The notes below the pieces were generated by a model that was given only the letters and a program-made list of their open reading frames with translations, made no database searches and was not told the origin of the DNA. Source: Pseudomonas migulae (lineage in GTDB: Bacteria; Pseudomonadota; Gammaproteobacteria; Pseudomonadales; Pseudomonadaceae). Taken from it: a stretch of DNA of 64,000 nucleotides. Within the stretch, counting starts at the first letter, position 1. Each line of letters opens with the position of its first letter. Below are positions 51,749-60,972 of the stretch, one piece after another. The stretch lies in contig NZ_JALJWR010000001.1 in the NCBI RefSeq assembly GCF_024169315.1, forward strand, positions 3,274,501 to 3,338,500, read 5' to 3'. The position numbers and the translations under genes are program-made.

Positions 51749-52387
51749 TTACGCCCAAACACCTAACGCTGGAATGGCCTGCACTGGCCCCAACCGCTCA
51801 AGCATTTCACGGGTAAAAACGACCTCATACGTATCCGCCGCCCTGCCCCACTGCTCCACGATGACCATGCCGTCGACCAGCACGCTTCCCAATCCAGTGA
51901 TCGTATCGGCCAGGTCCTCGACGATTGTTTGAACCCGAACCCATACGCGATCAGTCATCGCTTGGAGCTCATCCGCAATTCGCTCAGATGACGCAGGGTC
52001 CGTATCGTGACAGGTGATATTGCGCAGCAAATGCTGCAACTCTTTTACTTTGGCGTAATCCTGCTCCGCCCCCTGCGCGCCTTTCAGGATGGCTACCGCT
52101 TTCGACTTGTCGACGCGTTTCCCGGATGAAGACAATGTCTGCCCCATAGCGCCGGCCAACAGGACCATCATCCGGGCCTCCAAATGCGCTTTCATTGCTT
52201 CCATCGTCGAAATCGGCCGCGCCAACGTGATGGAAGCGCCCCCTTGATGTCGCAAGTCCATGGTCACCGACAGGGTCACGCCGCCTGTTGCAAACCCCAA
52301 CGCGCGGGCCACGACGTAGTGGCCCATTTCGTGATGGGCAATCTGTAATGCGTGATTCCGCACAGCTGCAGGCATGTTCCTGGTCAT
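51749..52387 (-). CDS. stand-alone M41-like zinc peptidase domain
   Basis: A 212-residue protein with a HExxH zinc motif, HHEMGHYVVARALGF (His19, Glu20, His23), in a context like the peptidase domain of FtsH (HExGH then VARxLG and a GGxxxSV strand). The AAA+ domain and membrane helices of FtsH are absent. After the active site come RMMVLLAGAMGQTL, as in M41 domains, and helices. The start at ATG 52387 (GGGG seven bases upstream) is a choice among several in-frame Met codons. It reads leftwards after gcd, behind a terminator. A 7-bp hairpin (51732-51749) follows its stop. No known partner. Confidence 0.6.
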   Translation of the reverse strand: MTRNMPAAVRNHALQIAHHEMGHYVVARALGFATGGVTLSVTMDLRHQGGASITLARPISTMEAMKAHLEARMMVLLAGAMGQTLSSSGKRVDKSKAVAILKGAQGAEQDYAKVKELQHLLRNITCHDTDPASSERIADELQAMTDRVWVRVQTIVEDLADTITGLGSVLVDGMVIVEQWGRAADTYEVVFTREMLERLGPVQAIPALGVWA

Positions 52388-52465
52388 TTCATCGCCCCGC
52401 ATCCCCAGATTCCGCATTCGACTACGATTGACGATCGCTGTCCATCCTGTCCGCTCAGCCAAAAA

Positions 52466-52492
52466 AGCCGCGCATCTGCGCGGCTTTCTCGT
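52466..52492 (-). terminator. gcd terminator
   Basis: GCCGCGC-ATCT-GCGCGGC stem with an A-run on its left, which is a T-run for minus-strand transcription from gcd. The stem is the same as in the tRNA terminator at 48186-48204. Confidence 0.88.
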
Positions 52493-52508
52493 CCCTGCGA
52501 TTCAGCCT

Positions 52509-54863
52509 TTACTCAGGCAACGCATACGCAATCACATAGTCGCCACGATCGGTCGACTGACGCGCACCACCCACCGTCAACAGGATGTACTGCTTGCCGG
52601 TTTTCGGTGAAACGTAAGTCATCGGGCCGGACTGACTGCCGACTGGCAAACGCGCCTTCCAGATCTCATTCCCGTTGCCGGTATCGAAAGCACGCAGGTA
52701 GAAATCCTGAGTACCGGCGAAGAACAACAGGCCGGACTGAGTGGCCAGGGACGCACCGAGGGTCGGCATGCCGATCGGCATTGGCAGGTGCATGCGGATG
52801 CCCAGCGGACCGGTGTCTTGCACGGTGCCGACGGGGACCTGCCACATCAGTTTGTGGTTTTTGAGGTCGATGGCGGACATCGTGCCGAACGGCGGTTTCT
52901 GGCACGGAATACCGGCCGCCGAGAGGAAGCGTTCGCGCATGGCACCGAACGGTGTGCCTTCCTGCGGCACTACGCCCATCTCGATGCCACTGGCTCCGGC
53001 GGCGATCTTGCTGCGTGGGATCATGTAGTTGGCGAGTCCCAGGCGCATGTCGTTGACGAACATGTAGTTCGTGTTTGGATCAACCGAGACGCTGCCCCAG
53101 TTCATGCCACCCAGCGAGCCCGGGAATTGCAGGGCGCGGTCCATGCCCGGCGGGGTGTAGACGCCTTCGTGGCGCATGCCTTTGAACTGGATGCGGCACA
53201 TCAACTGATCGAACGGGGTGGCGCCCCACATGTCCGCTTCCGTCAGGGTCTTGTTGCCGATAGACGGCATGTCCACCGAGAACGGCTGGGTCGGCGAGTA
53301 GCGCTCGCCGGGCACATTGCCTTGCGGCACCGGGCGCTCTTCGACACGGGCGATCGGCACGCCGGTTTCACGGTTGAGCAGGAAGATCTCGCCCTGTTTG
53401 GTCACTTGGGCCAAGGCCGGCTGCAGGCCGCCCTTGTCGTCCGGCACGTCGTACAGCAGCGGTTGCGCGGGCAGGTCGAAGTCCCACAGGTCATGGTGAG
53501 TTGTCTGGAAGTGCCAGCGCACCTGGCCGGTCTTCACGTCGATGGCGACGATGGACGAGTTCCATTTGTCATCGAATGCCGTGCGCTGGCCGCCGAAGAA
53601 GTCTGGCGTGGCGTTGCCGGTGGGCAGGTAAACCAGACCGAGCCTGGCGTCGTAGGACATCGCCGACCACACGTTCGGTGTGCCTCGGGTATACGTCTCA
53701 CCGGCCGGTGGGCGCTTGGTGGTGTTCGGATTGCCCGGATCCCACGCCCACACCAATTCACCGTTGCGCACGTCATAAGCGCGGACGACGCCTGGCGGTT
53801 CGCCGGTGGAATAGTTGTCGGCCACGCGGCCACCGACGATCACCACGTCACCTGCGACCAGTGGCGTCGAGGTTTGCTGGTAGTAACCCGGTTTTACTTC
53901 GCCCATGTCGGTGGTCAGGTCGACCGTGCCTTTGTTGCCGAACTCTTCACACGGTTTGCCGGTGTCGGCATTGATCGCGATCAGACGGGCATCGCCGGTC
54001 GGTAGAAACAGACGTTTCGTACAGGCTGTAGGCTGATTGCCCGAAGACGCAGGGGCTTCGGAATAACCCAGCCCACGGCACCGCTGCCAGTTCGGCGCCG
54101 TGCCTTGCGGGTCGAATTTCCAGCGTTGGGCGCCGGTGTCGGCGTCGAGGGCGAAAACCTTGCCGTAGGCCGTGCAGGTGTAGACCGTGTCGCCGATTTG
54201 CAGCGGGGTGTTCTGGTCTTCAGCGCCGGCGCCGGTGCTTTGCGGGATGTCGCCGGTGCGGAAGGTCCACGCGACCTGCAACTTGTCGATGTTGCCCTTG
54301 TTGATCTGGTCCAGTGCGGCAAAACGGTTGCCGGCAGTGGTATTGCCCCAGTGGGCCCAGTCTTTCTGCTCGGTGCCCGGTGCGACAGGCGTAACAGCCG
54401 GTTCAGCGCTGGCCTTGACCACGTGGGTCGGCACGAACATGTAGGCCATCGTTGCAACGACGCCGACGCCCAGAATACCGGCCAGGCCATAAGCACCCCG
54501 ACCCGCCGTCGCGCCTGAAGCGCGCACGAGCGTCGGGTAGATCAGCGCGACAACCAGACCGATCACGGCAAACGTCAGTACGCGCGAAACCAGTGGCCAG
54601 TATTCGAAGCCGGTGTCCCACACCGCCCAAATCGCAGTAAGGATCAGCGCTACACCATACAACCGCGCGCCTAGCGGCATACGACGGGCGATCATCAGCC
54701 CGGACACCAGCATCGCCAGGCCCATCAGCAGGAAATACCAACTGCCGCCGAGCGACACGAGATAACCACCACCGCCGGCCAGTCCAAGCCCGATCAATGC
54801 AATCAGGACACCCAGCCCACGCAGCAACCATTTGCTGCCGCCAGCAGCCCCAGAAGTATTCAT
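52509..54863 (-). CDS. gcd: membrane-bound PQQ-dependent glucose/quinate/shikimate-type dehydrogenase
   Basis: A 784-residue inner-membrane quinoprotein. About five hydrophobic helices occupy the first 140 residues and anchor it (GVLIALIGLGLAGGGGYLV etc.); the large periplasmic part is an eight-bladed PQQ propeller with WAHWGNTTAGNRFAALDQIN at its beginning, WKFDPQGTAPNW, ALDADTGAQRW, TPNVWSAMSYDARLGLVYLPTG and SGLLFFAGTQDFYLRAFD. It passes electrons to ubiquinone. Glucose is the usual substrate in pseudomonads, but quinate/shikimate enzymes are close relatives and I cannot decide firmly. The ATG at 54863 has GGGGAA ten bases upstream. The PQQ genes lie 4 kb away. Confidence 0.85.
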   Translation of the reverse strand: MNTSGAAGGSKWLLRGLGVLIALIGLGLAGGGGYLVSLGGSWYFLLMGLAMLVSGLMIARRMPLGARLYGVALILTAIWAVWDTGFEYWPLVSRVLTFAVIGLVVALIYPTLVRASGATAGRGAYGLAGILGVGVVATMAYMFVPTHVVKASAEPAVTPVAPGTEQKDWAHWGNTTAGNRFAALDQINKGNIDKLQVAWTFRTGDIPQSTGAGAEDQNTPLQIGDTVYTCTAYGKVFALDADTGAQRWKFDPQGTAPNWQRCRGLGYSEAPASSGNQPTACTKRLFLPTGDARLIAINADTGKPCEEFGNKGTVDLTTDMGEVKPGYYQQTSTPLVAGDVVIVGGRVADNYSTGEPPGVVRAYDVRNGELVWAWDPGNPNTTKRPPAGETYTRGTPNVWSAMSYDARLGLVYLPTGNATPDFFGGQRTAFDDKWNSSIVAIDVKTGQVRWHFQTTHHDLWDFDLPAQPLLYDVPDDKGGLQPALAQVTKQGEIFLLNRETGVPIARVEERPVPQGNVPGERYSPTQPFSVDMPSIGNKTLTEADMWGATPFDQLMCRIQFKGMRHEGVYTPPGMDRALQFPGSLGGMNWGSVSVDPNTNYMFVNDMRLGLANYMIPRSKIAAGASGIEMGVVPQEGTPFGAMRERFLSAAGIPCQKPPFGTMSAIDLKNHKLMWQVPVGTVQDTGPLGIRMHLPMPIGMPTLGASLATQSGLLFFAGTQDFYLRAFDTGNGNEIWKARLPVGSQSGPMTYVSPKTGKQYILLTVGGARQSTDRGDYVIAYALPE

Positions 54864-55038
54864 GTCGGAAATATTCCCCATTTGTGACAAGCGCGGAATA
54901 ATGTACGAACTGGTTACTTATGGCAAATTGTCGCACGCAAAAATGGCATGAGCGGTACTGAGCCTAGATCAGGCATCCGGAGTTCGAGCTGTGCCTGTAA
55001 CATGCTGAACCATTGATCTGTATCGCTGGAGACCACCC

Positions 55039-55500
55039 TTGCCCGACATCCGCCCGCCCGTTCTTGACGAAATCGACCGCCAATTGATCGCCGCCCTGCA
55101 GATCAATGCCCGCGAAAGCGTGGCCATGCTTGCCCGGCAATTGGGTATCGCGCGCACCACTGTGACTTCGCGGTTGGCGCGGCTGGAAAAGGCCAGGGTC
55201 ATCACCGGGTATGGCGTGCGGTTGGGTCAACGGGTGGTGGACGGCGGCTTGCAGGCATACGTTGGGATCACGGTGCAACCACGTTCCGGCAAGGAAGTGT
55301 TACGGCGGTTGAGTGCGATGGCCCAGGTGCAGCAGTTGTGTGCGGTCAGTGGCGAATTTGATTATGTGGCGTGGTTGAGGACTGATTCGCCAGAGCAGCT
55401 GGATCAGTTGCTGGATCAGATCGGGAGTGTGGATGGGGTGGAGAAGACGACTACGTCGATCATTCTCAGCAGCAAGATTGATCGCGGGCAGCCGGTTTAG
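55039..55500 (+). CDS. Lrp/AsnC family transcription regulator
   Basis: A 153-residue regulator with an N-terminal helix-turn-helix (LDEIDRQLIAALQINARESVAM, then LGIARTTVTSRLARLEKA) and a C-terminal RAM ligand domain (VQQLCAVSGEFDYVAWLRT). It starts with TTG, supported by GGAG seven bases upstream. It is divergent from gcd and precedes davB by 260 bp. In P. putida an AsnC-type regulator gene has the same place beside davBA, so lysine-responsive control of davBA is likely but unproved. Confidence 0.88.
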   Translation: MPDIRPPVLDEIDRQLIAALQINARESVAMLARQLGIARTTVTSRLARLEKARVITGYGVRLGQRVVDGGLQAYVGITVQPRSGKEVLRRLSAMAQVQQLCAVSGEFDYVAWLRTDSPEQLDQLLDQIGSVDGVEKTTTSIILSSKIDRGQPV

Positions 55501-55510
55501 ACGCGATTCC

Positions 55511-55602
55511 CTGTGGGAACGGGCTTGCTCGCGAAGGGGTGTATCAGCCGGCATTGCTGTCGACTGGTCCACCGCATTCGCGAGCAAGCCCGCTCCCACA
55601 TT
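55511..55602. repeat. REP doublet (REPIN)
   Basis: Inverted pair of the GGGCTTGCTCGCGAA subtype, arms 55511-55537 and 55576-55602, between the Lrp-type gene and davB. Confidence 0.87.
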
Positions 55603-55759
55603 AACCAGTGTGTAGTCACTGATCGTCACTTTGATCAACAAATTAGCAAAACGACGACACATTGCGTCTTATTAACGTGTTCTACGCTCTCTAGAATGGC
55701 TGCCATCTTTTCCTATACTCAGACGCGCATCCCGCGTCCGGTCGCCAGCAAGGTCAGCC

Positions 55760-57442
55760 ATGAACAAGAACAATCGCCATCCTGCAGACGGTAAAAAGCC
55801 AGTCACTATTTTCGGCCCGGACTTTCCGTTCGCCTTCGACGACTGGATCGAGCACCCGGCTGGCCTCGGCAGCATTCCTGCGCACAACCACGGTGCCGAA
55901 GTGGCGATTGTCGGCGCAGGCATCGCTGGATTGGTGGCTGCCTATGAACTGATGAAACTGGGCCTCAAGCCTGTCGTCTACGAAGCCTCGAAGATGGGCG
56001 GTCGTCTGCGCTCCCAGGCGTTCAACGGGACCGATGGCATCGTCGCCGAACTGGGCGGCATGCGCTTCCCGGTGTCGTCCACGGCGTTTTACCACTATGT
56101 CGACAAGCTCGGTCTCGAGACCAAACCCTTCCCGAACCCTTTGACGCCTGCCTCTGGCAGCACCGTGATCGACCTGGAAGGCAAAACCCACTACGCACAG
56201 AAGCTGGCGGATCTTCCTGCATTGTTCCAGGAAGTGGCTGACGCCTGGGCCGACGCCCTGGAGGCCGGGTCGCAGTTCTCCGATATCCAGCAAGCGATCC
56301 GCGACCGTGACGTGCCGCGCCTCAAAGAACTGTGGAACACCCTGGTTCCGCTGTGGGACGACCGCACTTTCTACGACTTCGTCGCCACCTCCGAAGCCTT
56401 CGCCAAGCTCTCATTCCATCACCGCGAAGTGTTCGGCCAGGTCGGTTTCGGCACCGGCGGCTGGGACTCGGACTTCCCGAACTCAATGCTGGAAATCTTC
56501 CGCGTCGTGATGACCAACTGCGACGATCACCAACATCTGGTCGTCGGTGGCGTTGAACAAGTGCCGCAAGGCATCTGGCGTCATGTGCCGGAACGTTGTG
56601 TGCACTGGCCCGAAGGCACCAGCCTCAAGTCGCTGCACAGGGGCGCGCCACGTTCCGGGGTTAAAAAAATCGCTCACGCCCCGGACGGCCGTTTTGCGGT
56701 CACCGACAACAACGGCGACACCCGCGAGTACGCGGCGGTACTGACCACCTGCCAGAGCTGGCTGCTGACCACCCAGATCGAATGCGACGAAACCCTGTTC
56801 TCGCAAAAGATGTGGATGGCCCTGGACCGCACTCGCTACATGCAATCGTCGAAAACCTTCGTGATGGTCGACCGCCCGTTCTGGAAGGACAAGGACCCGG
56901 AAACCGGCCGCGACCTGATGAGCATGACCCTCACCGATCGCCTGACCCGTGGCACTTACCTGTTCGACAACGGCGACGACAAGCCTGGGGTGATTTGCCT
57001 GTCGTACTCATGGATGAGCGATGCGCTGAAAATGCTCCCGCACCCGGTGGAAAAGCGCGTGAAACTAGCGCTGGATTCGTTGAAGAAGATCTACCCGAAA
57101 GTCGACATCGCCGCGCGGATCATCGGCGACCCGATCACCGTGTCGTGGGAAGCCGACCCGCATTTCCTCGGCGCGTTCAAAGGTGCATTGCCCGGCCACT
57201 ATCGCTACAACCAGCGCATGTACGCGCATTTCATGCAGGACGAGATGCCGGCTGAACAACGCGGGATTTTCATCGCGGGTGACGACGTTTCGTGGACGCC
57301 GGCGTGGGTTGAAGGTGCGGTGCAGACCTCGCTCAATGCGGTGTGGGGCATCATGAAACACTTCGGCGGTGAAACTCACGCCGAGAACCCGGGTCCAGGA
57401 GATGTGTTCAACGAAATCGGCCCGATCGCCCTGCCCGAGTAA
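55760..57442 (+). CDS. davB: L-lysine 2-monooxygenase (flavin amine oxidase family)
   Basis: FAD enzyme of 560 residues, the same length as P. putida DavB, that turns L-lysine plus oxygen into 5-aminovaleramide and carbon dioxide. The Rossmann motif is VAIVGAGIAGLVAAYELM followed by VVYEASKMGGRLRSQ; ELGGMRFP and, near the C terminus, IFIAGDDVSWTPAWVEGAVQT bind flavin. Tryptophan 2-monooxygenases are close homologues and automatic pipelines often give that name; the coupled amidase davA decides for lysine. davA follows after 12 bp. Confidence 0.9.
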   Translation: MNKNNRHPADGKKPVTIFGPDFPFAFDDWIEHPAGLGSIPAHNHGAEVAIVGAGIAGLVAAYELMKLGLKPVVYEASKMGGRLRSQAFNGTDGIVAELGGMRFPVSSTAFYHYVDKLGLETKPFPNPLTPASGSTVIDLEGKTHYAQKLADLPALFQEVADAWADALEAGSQFSDIQQAIRDRDVPRLKELWNTLVPLWDDRTFYDFVATSEAFAKLSFHHREVFGQVGFGTGGWDSDFPNSMLEIFRVVMTNCDDHQHLVVGGVEQVPQGIWRHVPERCVHWPEGTSLKSLHRGAPRSGVKKIAHAPDGRFAVTDNNGDTREYAAVLTTCQSWLLTTQIECDETLFSQKMWMALDRTRYMQSSKTFVMVDRPFWKDKDPETGRDLMSMTLTDRLTRGTYLFDNGDDKPGVICLSYSWMSDALKMLPHPVEKRVKLALDSLKKIYPKVDIAARIIGDPITVSWEADPHFLGAFKGALPGHYRYNQRMYAHFMQDEMPAEQRGIFIAGDDVSWTPAWVEGAVQTSLNAVWGIMKHFGGETHAENPGPGDVFNEIGPIALPE

Positions 57443-57454
57443 GAGGAATCCTAA

Positions 57455-58249
57455 ATGCGCGTAGCCCTTTACCAATGTCCGCCGCTGCCCCTGGATGTCG
57501 CCGGCAATCTGCAACGCCTGCATCAACTGGCGATGGAGGCCAAAGGCGCCGATTTGCTGGTGCTGCCGGAGATGTTCCTGACTGGCTACAACATCGGCGT
57601 CGATGCCGTCAGCGTACTGGCGGAAGTGCACAACGGTGAATCGGCGCAGCAGATTGCGCGCATTGCCAAAACCGCGGGGATCGCCATTTTGTATGGCTAC
57701 CCCGAGCGTACCGAGGATGGGCAGATCTACAACGCTGTGCAGTTGATCGACGGCAATGGCGAGCGCCTGTGCAACTACCGCAAGACTCACTTGTACGGCG
57801 ACCTCGATCACTCGATGTTCAGCGCCGGGCAGGATGATTTCCCGCTGGTGGAGCTCAATGGCTGGAAGCTCGGTTTCCTGATCTGCTACGACATGGAGTT
57901 TCCGGAAAACGCGCGGCGTCTGGCCCTGGCCGGCGCCGAGCTGATTCTGGTGCCGACAGCGAACATGATTCCTTACGACTTCGTCGCCGATGTCACCGTC
58001 CGCGCCCGCGCCTTCGAAAACCAGTGCTACGTGGCTTACGCCAATTACTGCGGCAGCGAAGGCGAAATCCAGTACTGCGGCCAAAGCAGCATCGCCGCAC
58101 CGGATGGCAGCCGCATCGCCCAGGCCGGTCTCGATGAAGCGCTGATTGTTGGTGAGCTGGATCGTCAATTGATGGTCGATTCCCGCGCCGCCAATCGCTA
58201 CTTGCTCGATCGCCGCCCGGAGCTTTACGGCGAGCTGAACAAGCGCTGA
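57455..58249 (+). CDS. davA: 5-aminopentanamidase
   Basis: Hydrolyses 5-aminovaleramide to 5-aminovalerate and ammonia, the second step of the lysine route. A nitrilase-superfamily enzyme of 264 residues with the catalytic triad Glu in LPEMFLTGYN, Lys in YRKTHLYGDL and Cys in FLICYDMEFPENAR. It is in an operon with davB (GAGGA ribosome site in the 12-bp gap). The length equals that of the P. putida enzyme. Confidence 0.93.
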   Translation: MRVALYQCPPLPLDVAGNLQRLHQLAMEAKGADLLVLPEMFLTGYNIGVDAVSVLAEVHNGESAQQIARIAKTAGIAILYGYPERTEDGQIYNAVQLIDGNGERLCNYRKTHLYGDLDHSMFSAGQDDFPLVELNGWKLGFLICYDMEFPENARRLALAGAELILVPTANMIPYDFVADVTVRARAFENQCYVAYANYCGSEGEIQYCGQSSIAAPDGSRIAQAGLDEALIVGELDRQLMVDSRAANRYLLDRRPELYGELNKR

Positions 58250-58297
58250 TCACCCGTAATCCGCTAGCATTAGCGCTTCTCTGTTCTGGAAGTGCTC

Positions 58298-60724
58298 ATG
58301 CCTGCGTTGAATCAACCTCGCCCCCACACTGAAACCCTGGCCAACGGCCTGCGGGTAACGCTGCGTCATGCCCCGAATTTGAAGCGTTGTGCGGCGGCGT
58401 TGCGGGTCGCTGCGGGCAGTCATGACGTGCCATTGGCATGGCCCGGCCTGGCGCACTTTCTTGAACACCTGTTGTTTCTCGGCACCGAGCGTTTTCCTGC
58501 GCAACAAGGGCTGATGGCCTACATGCAAGGTCACGGCGGGCAAGTGAATGCACGGACCAGCGAACGCACCACAGACTTCTTTTTCGAACTGCCGCCGCAG
58601 GCATTCAGCGGTGGGCTGGAGCGTCTGTCAGACATGCTCGCTCACCCGCGTATGAATCCGGACGATCAGCAGCGGGAACGGGAAGTGTTGCAGGCAGAGT
58701 TTGTGGCCTGGTCGCAAGACGCGACGGCGCAACAGCAGCTGGCGTTGTTCGATGGGCTTTCGCCGACTCATCCATTGCGCGGGTTTCATGCCGGCAACCG
58801 CGACAGCCTGCCGCTGGCACAACCGGACTTTCAGCAGGCGCTGAAGGAGTTCCATCAGCGGTTTTATCAGACCGGGCAGATGACGCTGAGCCTGGCCGGC
58901 CCGCAAAGTATCGAAGAGCTGAAGCAAATGGCGCTGAGTTTCGCCGCGGCGATTCCCGTCGGAGAAAACGCTCCCCAACAGGCGCCCGTGCCGCTGATGG
59001 AGTCTTCGGAAGCTAGTTATCAACAGGTGAGCGAGCGACGGCTTGATCTGCTGTTTGCCTTCGAATCACTGCCCGCTTCGTCGACCGCAGCATTGGCGTT
59101 TCTGTGCCATTGGATGAACGCCGCGAAACCCGGTGGGTTGTTGAGTGAATTGCGCGCACGCGGTTTGGCTGAGCATTTGAAAGCAGACACGCTGTATCAG
59201 TTTGCCGGACAAGCCGTGCTGCACATTGAGTTCACAACGGAGGAACCGGCGAGCGTCCTGCGCGAGCAGCTCCAGGATTGGCTGGGCTTTTTTGCTGCTC
59301 AGCAGAATTGGACCGCTCTGCGAGAAGAGTACGCGGCCCTGCTTCAGCGCCAGCATCAGGTCAGCAGTGCTTTGCAAATGGCCCGATTCGACAGCGAACA
59401 GCTTGAAACCGGCTTATCCGAGCAAGGCGTTGTAGCGCTCAAAGACATCCTGAAGGCAATCGGTGCTGTGGATAACTTCAGCGGAGAATGGCAACTGCCG
59501 GCACCGAATCCGTTCTTGCGCGCAGAGGCGCCGCCGCAAAACGCCGGACTGATTCGCGGGCAAACCAGCAAGCACCGCGGCCTGCGCACATTTGCCCAGG
59601 ATCGTTCGCGCAGCCGTCGGGAAAACTCGCCGATGCAATTCAGCCAGGCCTTGCCGGATAACACCGCTGAAGGCGCAATTTATTTGCGCTGGCGGCTCGA
59701 GGCTGCACCTCATCCCCGCCTTCAACAGCGCCTGGAAAACAGCTTGCAGCCATTGCGCGAGGATGCGCGTCAGGCGGGCGTCGACTTTTCCTTCAGCGCA
59801 TCGGGAAATGAATGGCTGTTGAAGGTGACGGGACTGCAGGAGTCGATGCCGACCGTTCTCGAACATGCGCTGAAAGAGCTGACAAAACCTGCTAACGGTT
59901 TCTCACAGGAAGCACCGAAAAGCACTGCGCTGATCCCGATAAAACAACTGCTCAAGGCGCTGCCCGATCATTGCCTTTTGCACGCCGGTGTCTCAGATGA
60001 TTTGCAGCAGCTAGGGTCGAGTGCGCGCTGGGAAGGCCTGGCCACCGGCCTGTCGGCACAGACTCAAGCGGCGTTGGGTCTGGCCCTGAGCCGGGTGCCC
60101 GGCGTAGCGGACACCCAACCGTCCCCGCTGCCCTCGATCAACTCACAGCGCCTGTGGACAACACTCGACACCGAGTCCAGCGAACACGCGTTGTTGCTGT
60201 TCTGTCCGACGCCTACCCGGGACATCTCCGACGAAGCCGCCTGGCGCTTGCTGGCCCATGTCTGTCAGACGCCGTTCTACCAGCGCCTGCGGGTTGAGCT
60301 GCAACTGGGGTATGCGGTGTTCAGCGCGCTGCGTCAGATCCATGGGCAGACCGGAATCCTGTTTGGCGTGCAGTCTCCGGGCACTGCGCCCTTGCAGTTA
60401 CTGGAACACATTGAGTGCTTCCTGAATGACCTGCCCGGAATGATCGAGGGGATCGACGAGGCGGCTTTCATTGCCCAGCGCCAAGCGTTGGCCAATCAAT
60501 TCGACAACGCTTCGCTGCCCGCCACGCAGGCGGCCGAACTGCTCTGGCAAGGCAAGCTGGCCGGCCACTCGTCGGATTACCTGACGCAACTGACCTTGTC
60601 GATTCTGGCCATCGACCGCTCCGCCCTGATAGCCGCAGCCCATCGACTGAACAACGCCGAAGGTGGCTGGCGCTGCCTGGCCAGCAGTTCGGAACCAGAG
60701 GCGCCTTGGCAAGTGACAAAATGA
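58298..60724 (+). CDS. pqqF: PqqF, M16-family zinc peptidase for PQQ synthesis
   Basis: An 808-residue pitrilysin-family metallopeptidase thought to process the PqqA precursor after cross-linking. The inverted zinc motif is in GLAHFLEHLLFLG (HxxEH) with the downstream Glu about 75 residues on (QREREVLQAEF). The second half is the inactive M16-like repeat. The ATG at 58298 has GGAAG upstream; a GTG two codons earlier is also in frame. It stands upstream of pqqA, as in other fluorescent pseudomonads. Confidence 0.92.
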   Translation: MPALNQPRPHTETLANGLRVTLRHAPNLKRCAAALRVAAGSHDVPLAWPGLAHFLEHLLFLGTERFPAQQGLMAYMQGHGGQVNARTSERTTDFFFELPPQAFSGGLERLSDMLAHPRMNPDDQQREREVLQAEFVAWSQDATAQQQLALFDGLSPTHPLRGFHAGNRDSLPLAQPDFQQALKEFHQRFYQTGQMTLSLAGPQSIEELKQMALSFAAAIPVGENAPQQAPVPLMESSEASYQQVSERRLDLLFAFESLPASSTAALAFLCHWMNAAKPGGLLSELRARGLAEHLKADTLYQFAGQAVLHIEFTTEEPASVLREQLQDWLGFFAAQQNWTALREEYAALLQRQHQVSSALQMARFDSEQLETGLSEQGVVALKDILKAIGAVDNFSGEWQLPAPNPFLRAEAPPQNAGLIRGQTSKHRGLRTFAQDRSRSRRENSPMQFSQALPDNTAEGAIYLRWRLEAAPHPRLQQRLENSLQPLREDARQAGVDFSFSASGNEWLLKVTGLQESMPTVLEHALKELTKPANGFSQEAPKSTALIPIKQLLKALPDHCLLHAGVSDDLQQLGSSARWEGLATGLSAQTQAALGLALSRVPGVADTQPSPLPSINSQRLWTTLDTESSEHALLLFCPTPTRDISDEAAWRLLAHVCQTPFYQRLRVELQLGYAVFSALRQIHGQTGILFGVQSPGTAPLQLLEHIECFLNDLPGMIEGIDEAAFIAQRQALANQFDNASLPATQAAELLWQGKLAGHSSDYLTQLTLSILAIDRSALIAAAHRLNNAEGGWRCLASSSEPEAPWQVTK

Positions 60725-60836
60725 TCATTACCGCTGGTGCAATTAGCTTTTTCCGAGAATGCAGGCCTTTCACTCTGTAATTTTGAGTAACATAGCCACC
60801 TAACTATCTGAACATCTCCGACTGGAGGTGGACTAT

Positions 60837-60926
60837 ATGTATAGATCTCAACTGTCCCATCACCTGAAGGAGCGCTCCCATGTCCTGGTCCAAACCTGCT
60901 TACACCGACCTGCGTATCGGCTTTGA
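60837..60926 (+). promoter_or_regulatory. possible upstream ORF overlapping pqqA
   Basis: An ATG at 60837 has a near-perfect ribosome site GGAGGTG eight bases upstream and opens a 29-codon frame (begins MYRSQLSHHLKERS) that runs into pqqA in the +1 frame relative and stops at 60926. pqqA itself has AAGGAG. Translation of the upstream frame could interfere with or couple to pqqA. The TATATG could instead be part of a promoter. Confidence 0.4.
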
Positions 60927-60954
60927 AGTCACCATGTACTTCGCAAGCCGCTAA
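60880..60954 (+). CDS. pqqA: PQQ precursor peptide PqqA
   Basis: The 24-residue peptide from which PQQ is built. It starts MSWSKPAYTDLRIGFEVTMY and contains Glu16 and Tyr20 in the conserved E-V-T-M-Y motif; PqqE joins these two side chains. An AAGGAG ribosome site lies upstream. It is followed by a terminator-like hairpin that should keep peptide synthesis above that of the enzymes. Confidence 0.96.
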   Translation: MSWSKPAYTDLRIGFEVTMYFASR

Positions 60955-60972
60955 GTTTGTCCTGCCGTTCAG

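Noticed and set aside
48186-52490. The same terminator stem GCCGCGC/GCGCGGC at both ends of the accessory segment, as possible attachment repeats
   Set aside because: Only about 14 bases (CAAAAAAGCCGCGC) are shared, the loops differ, no tRNA end is duplicated, and this stem type is a common Pseudomonas terminator.
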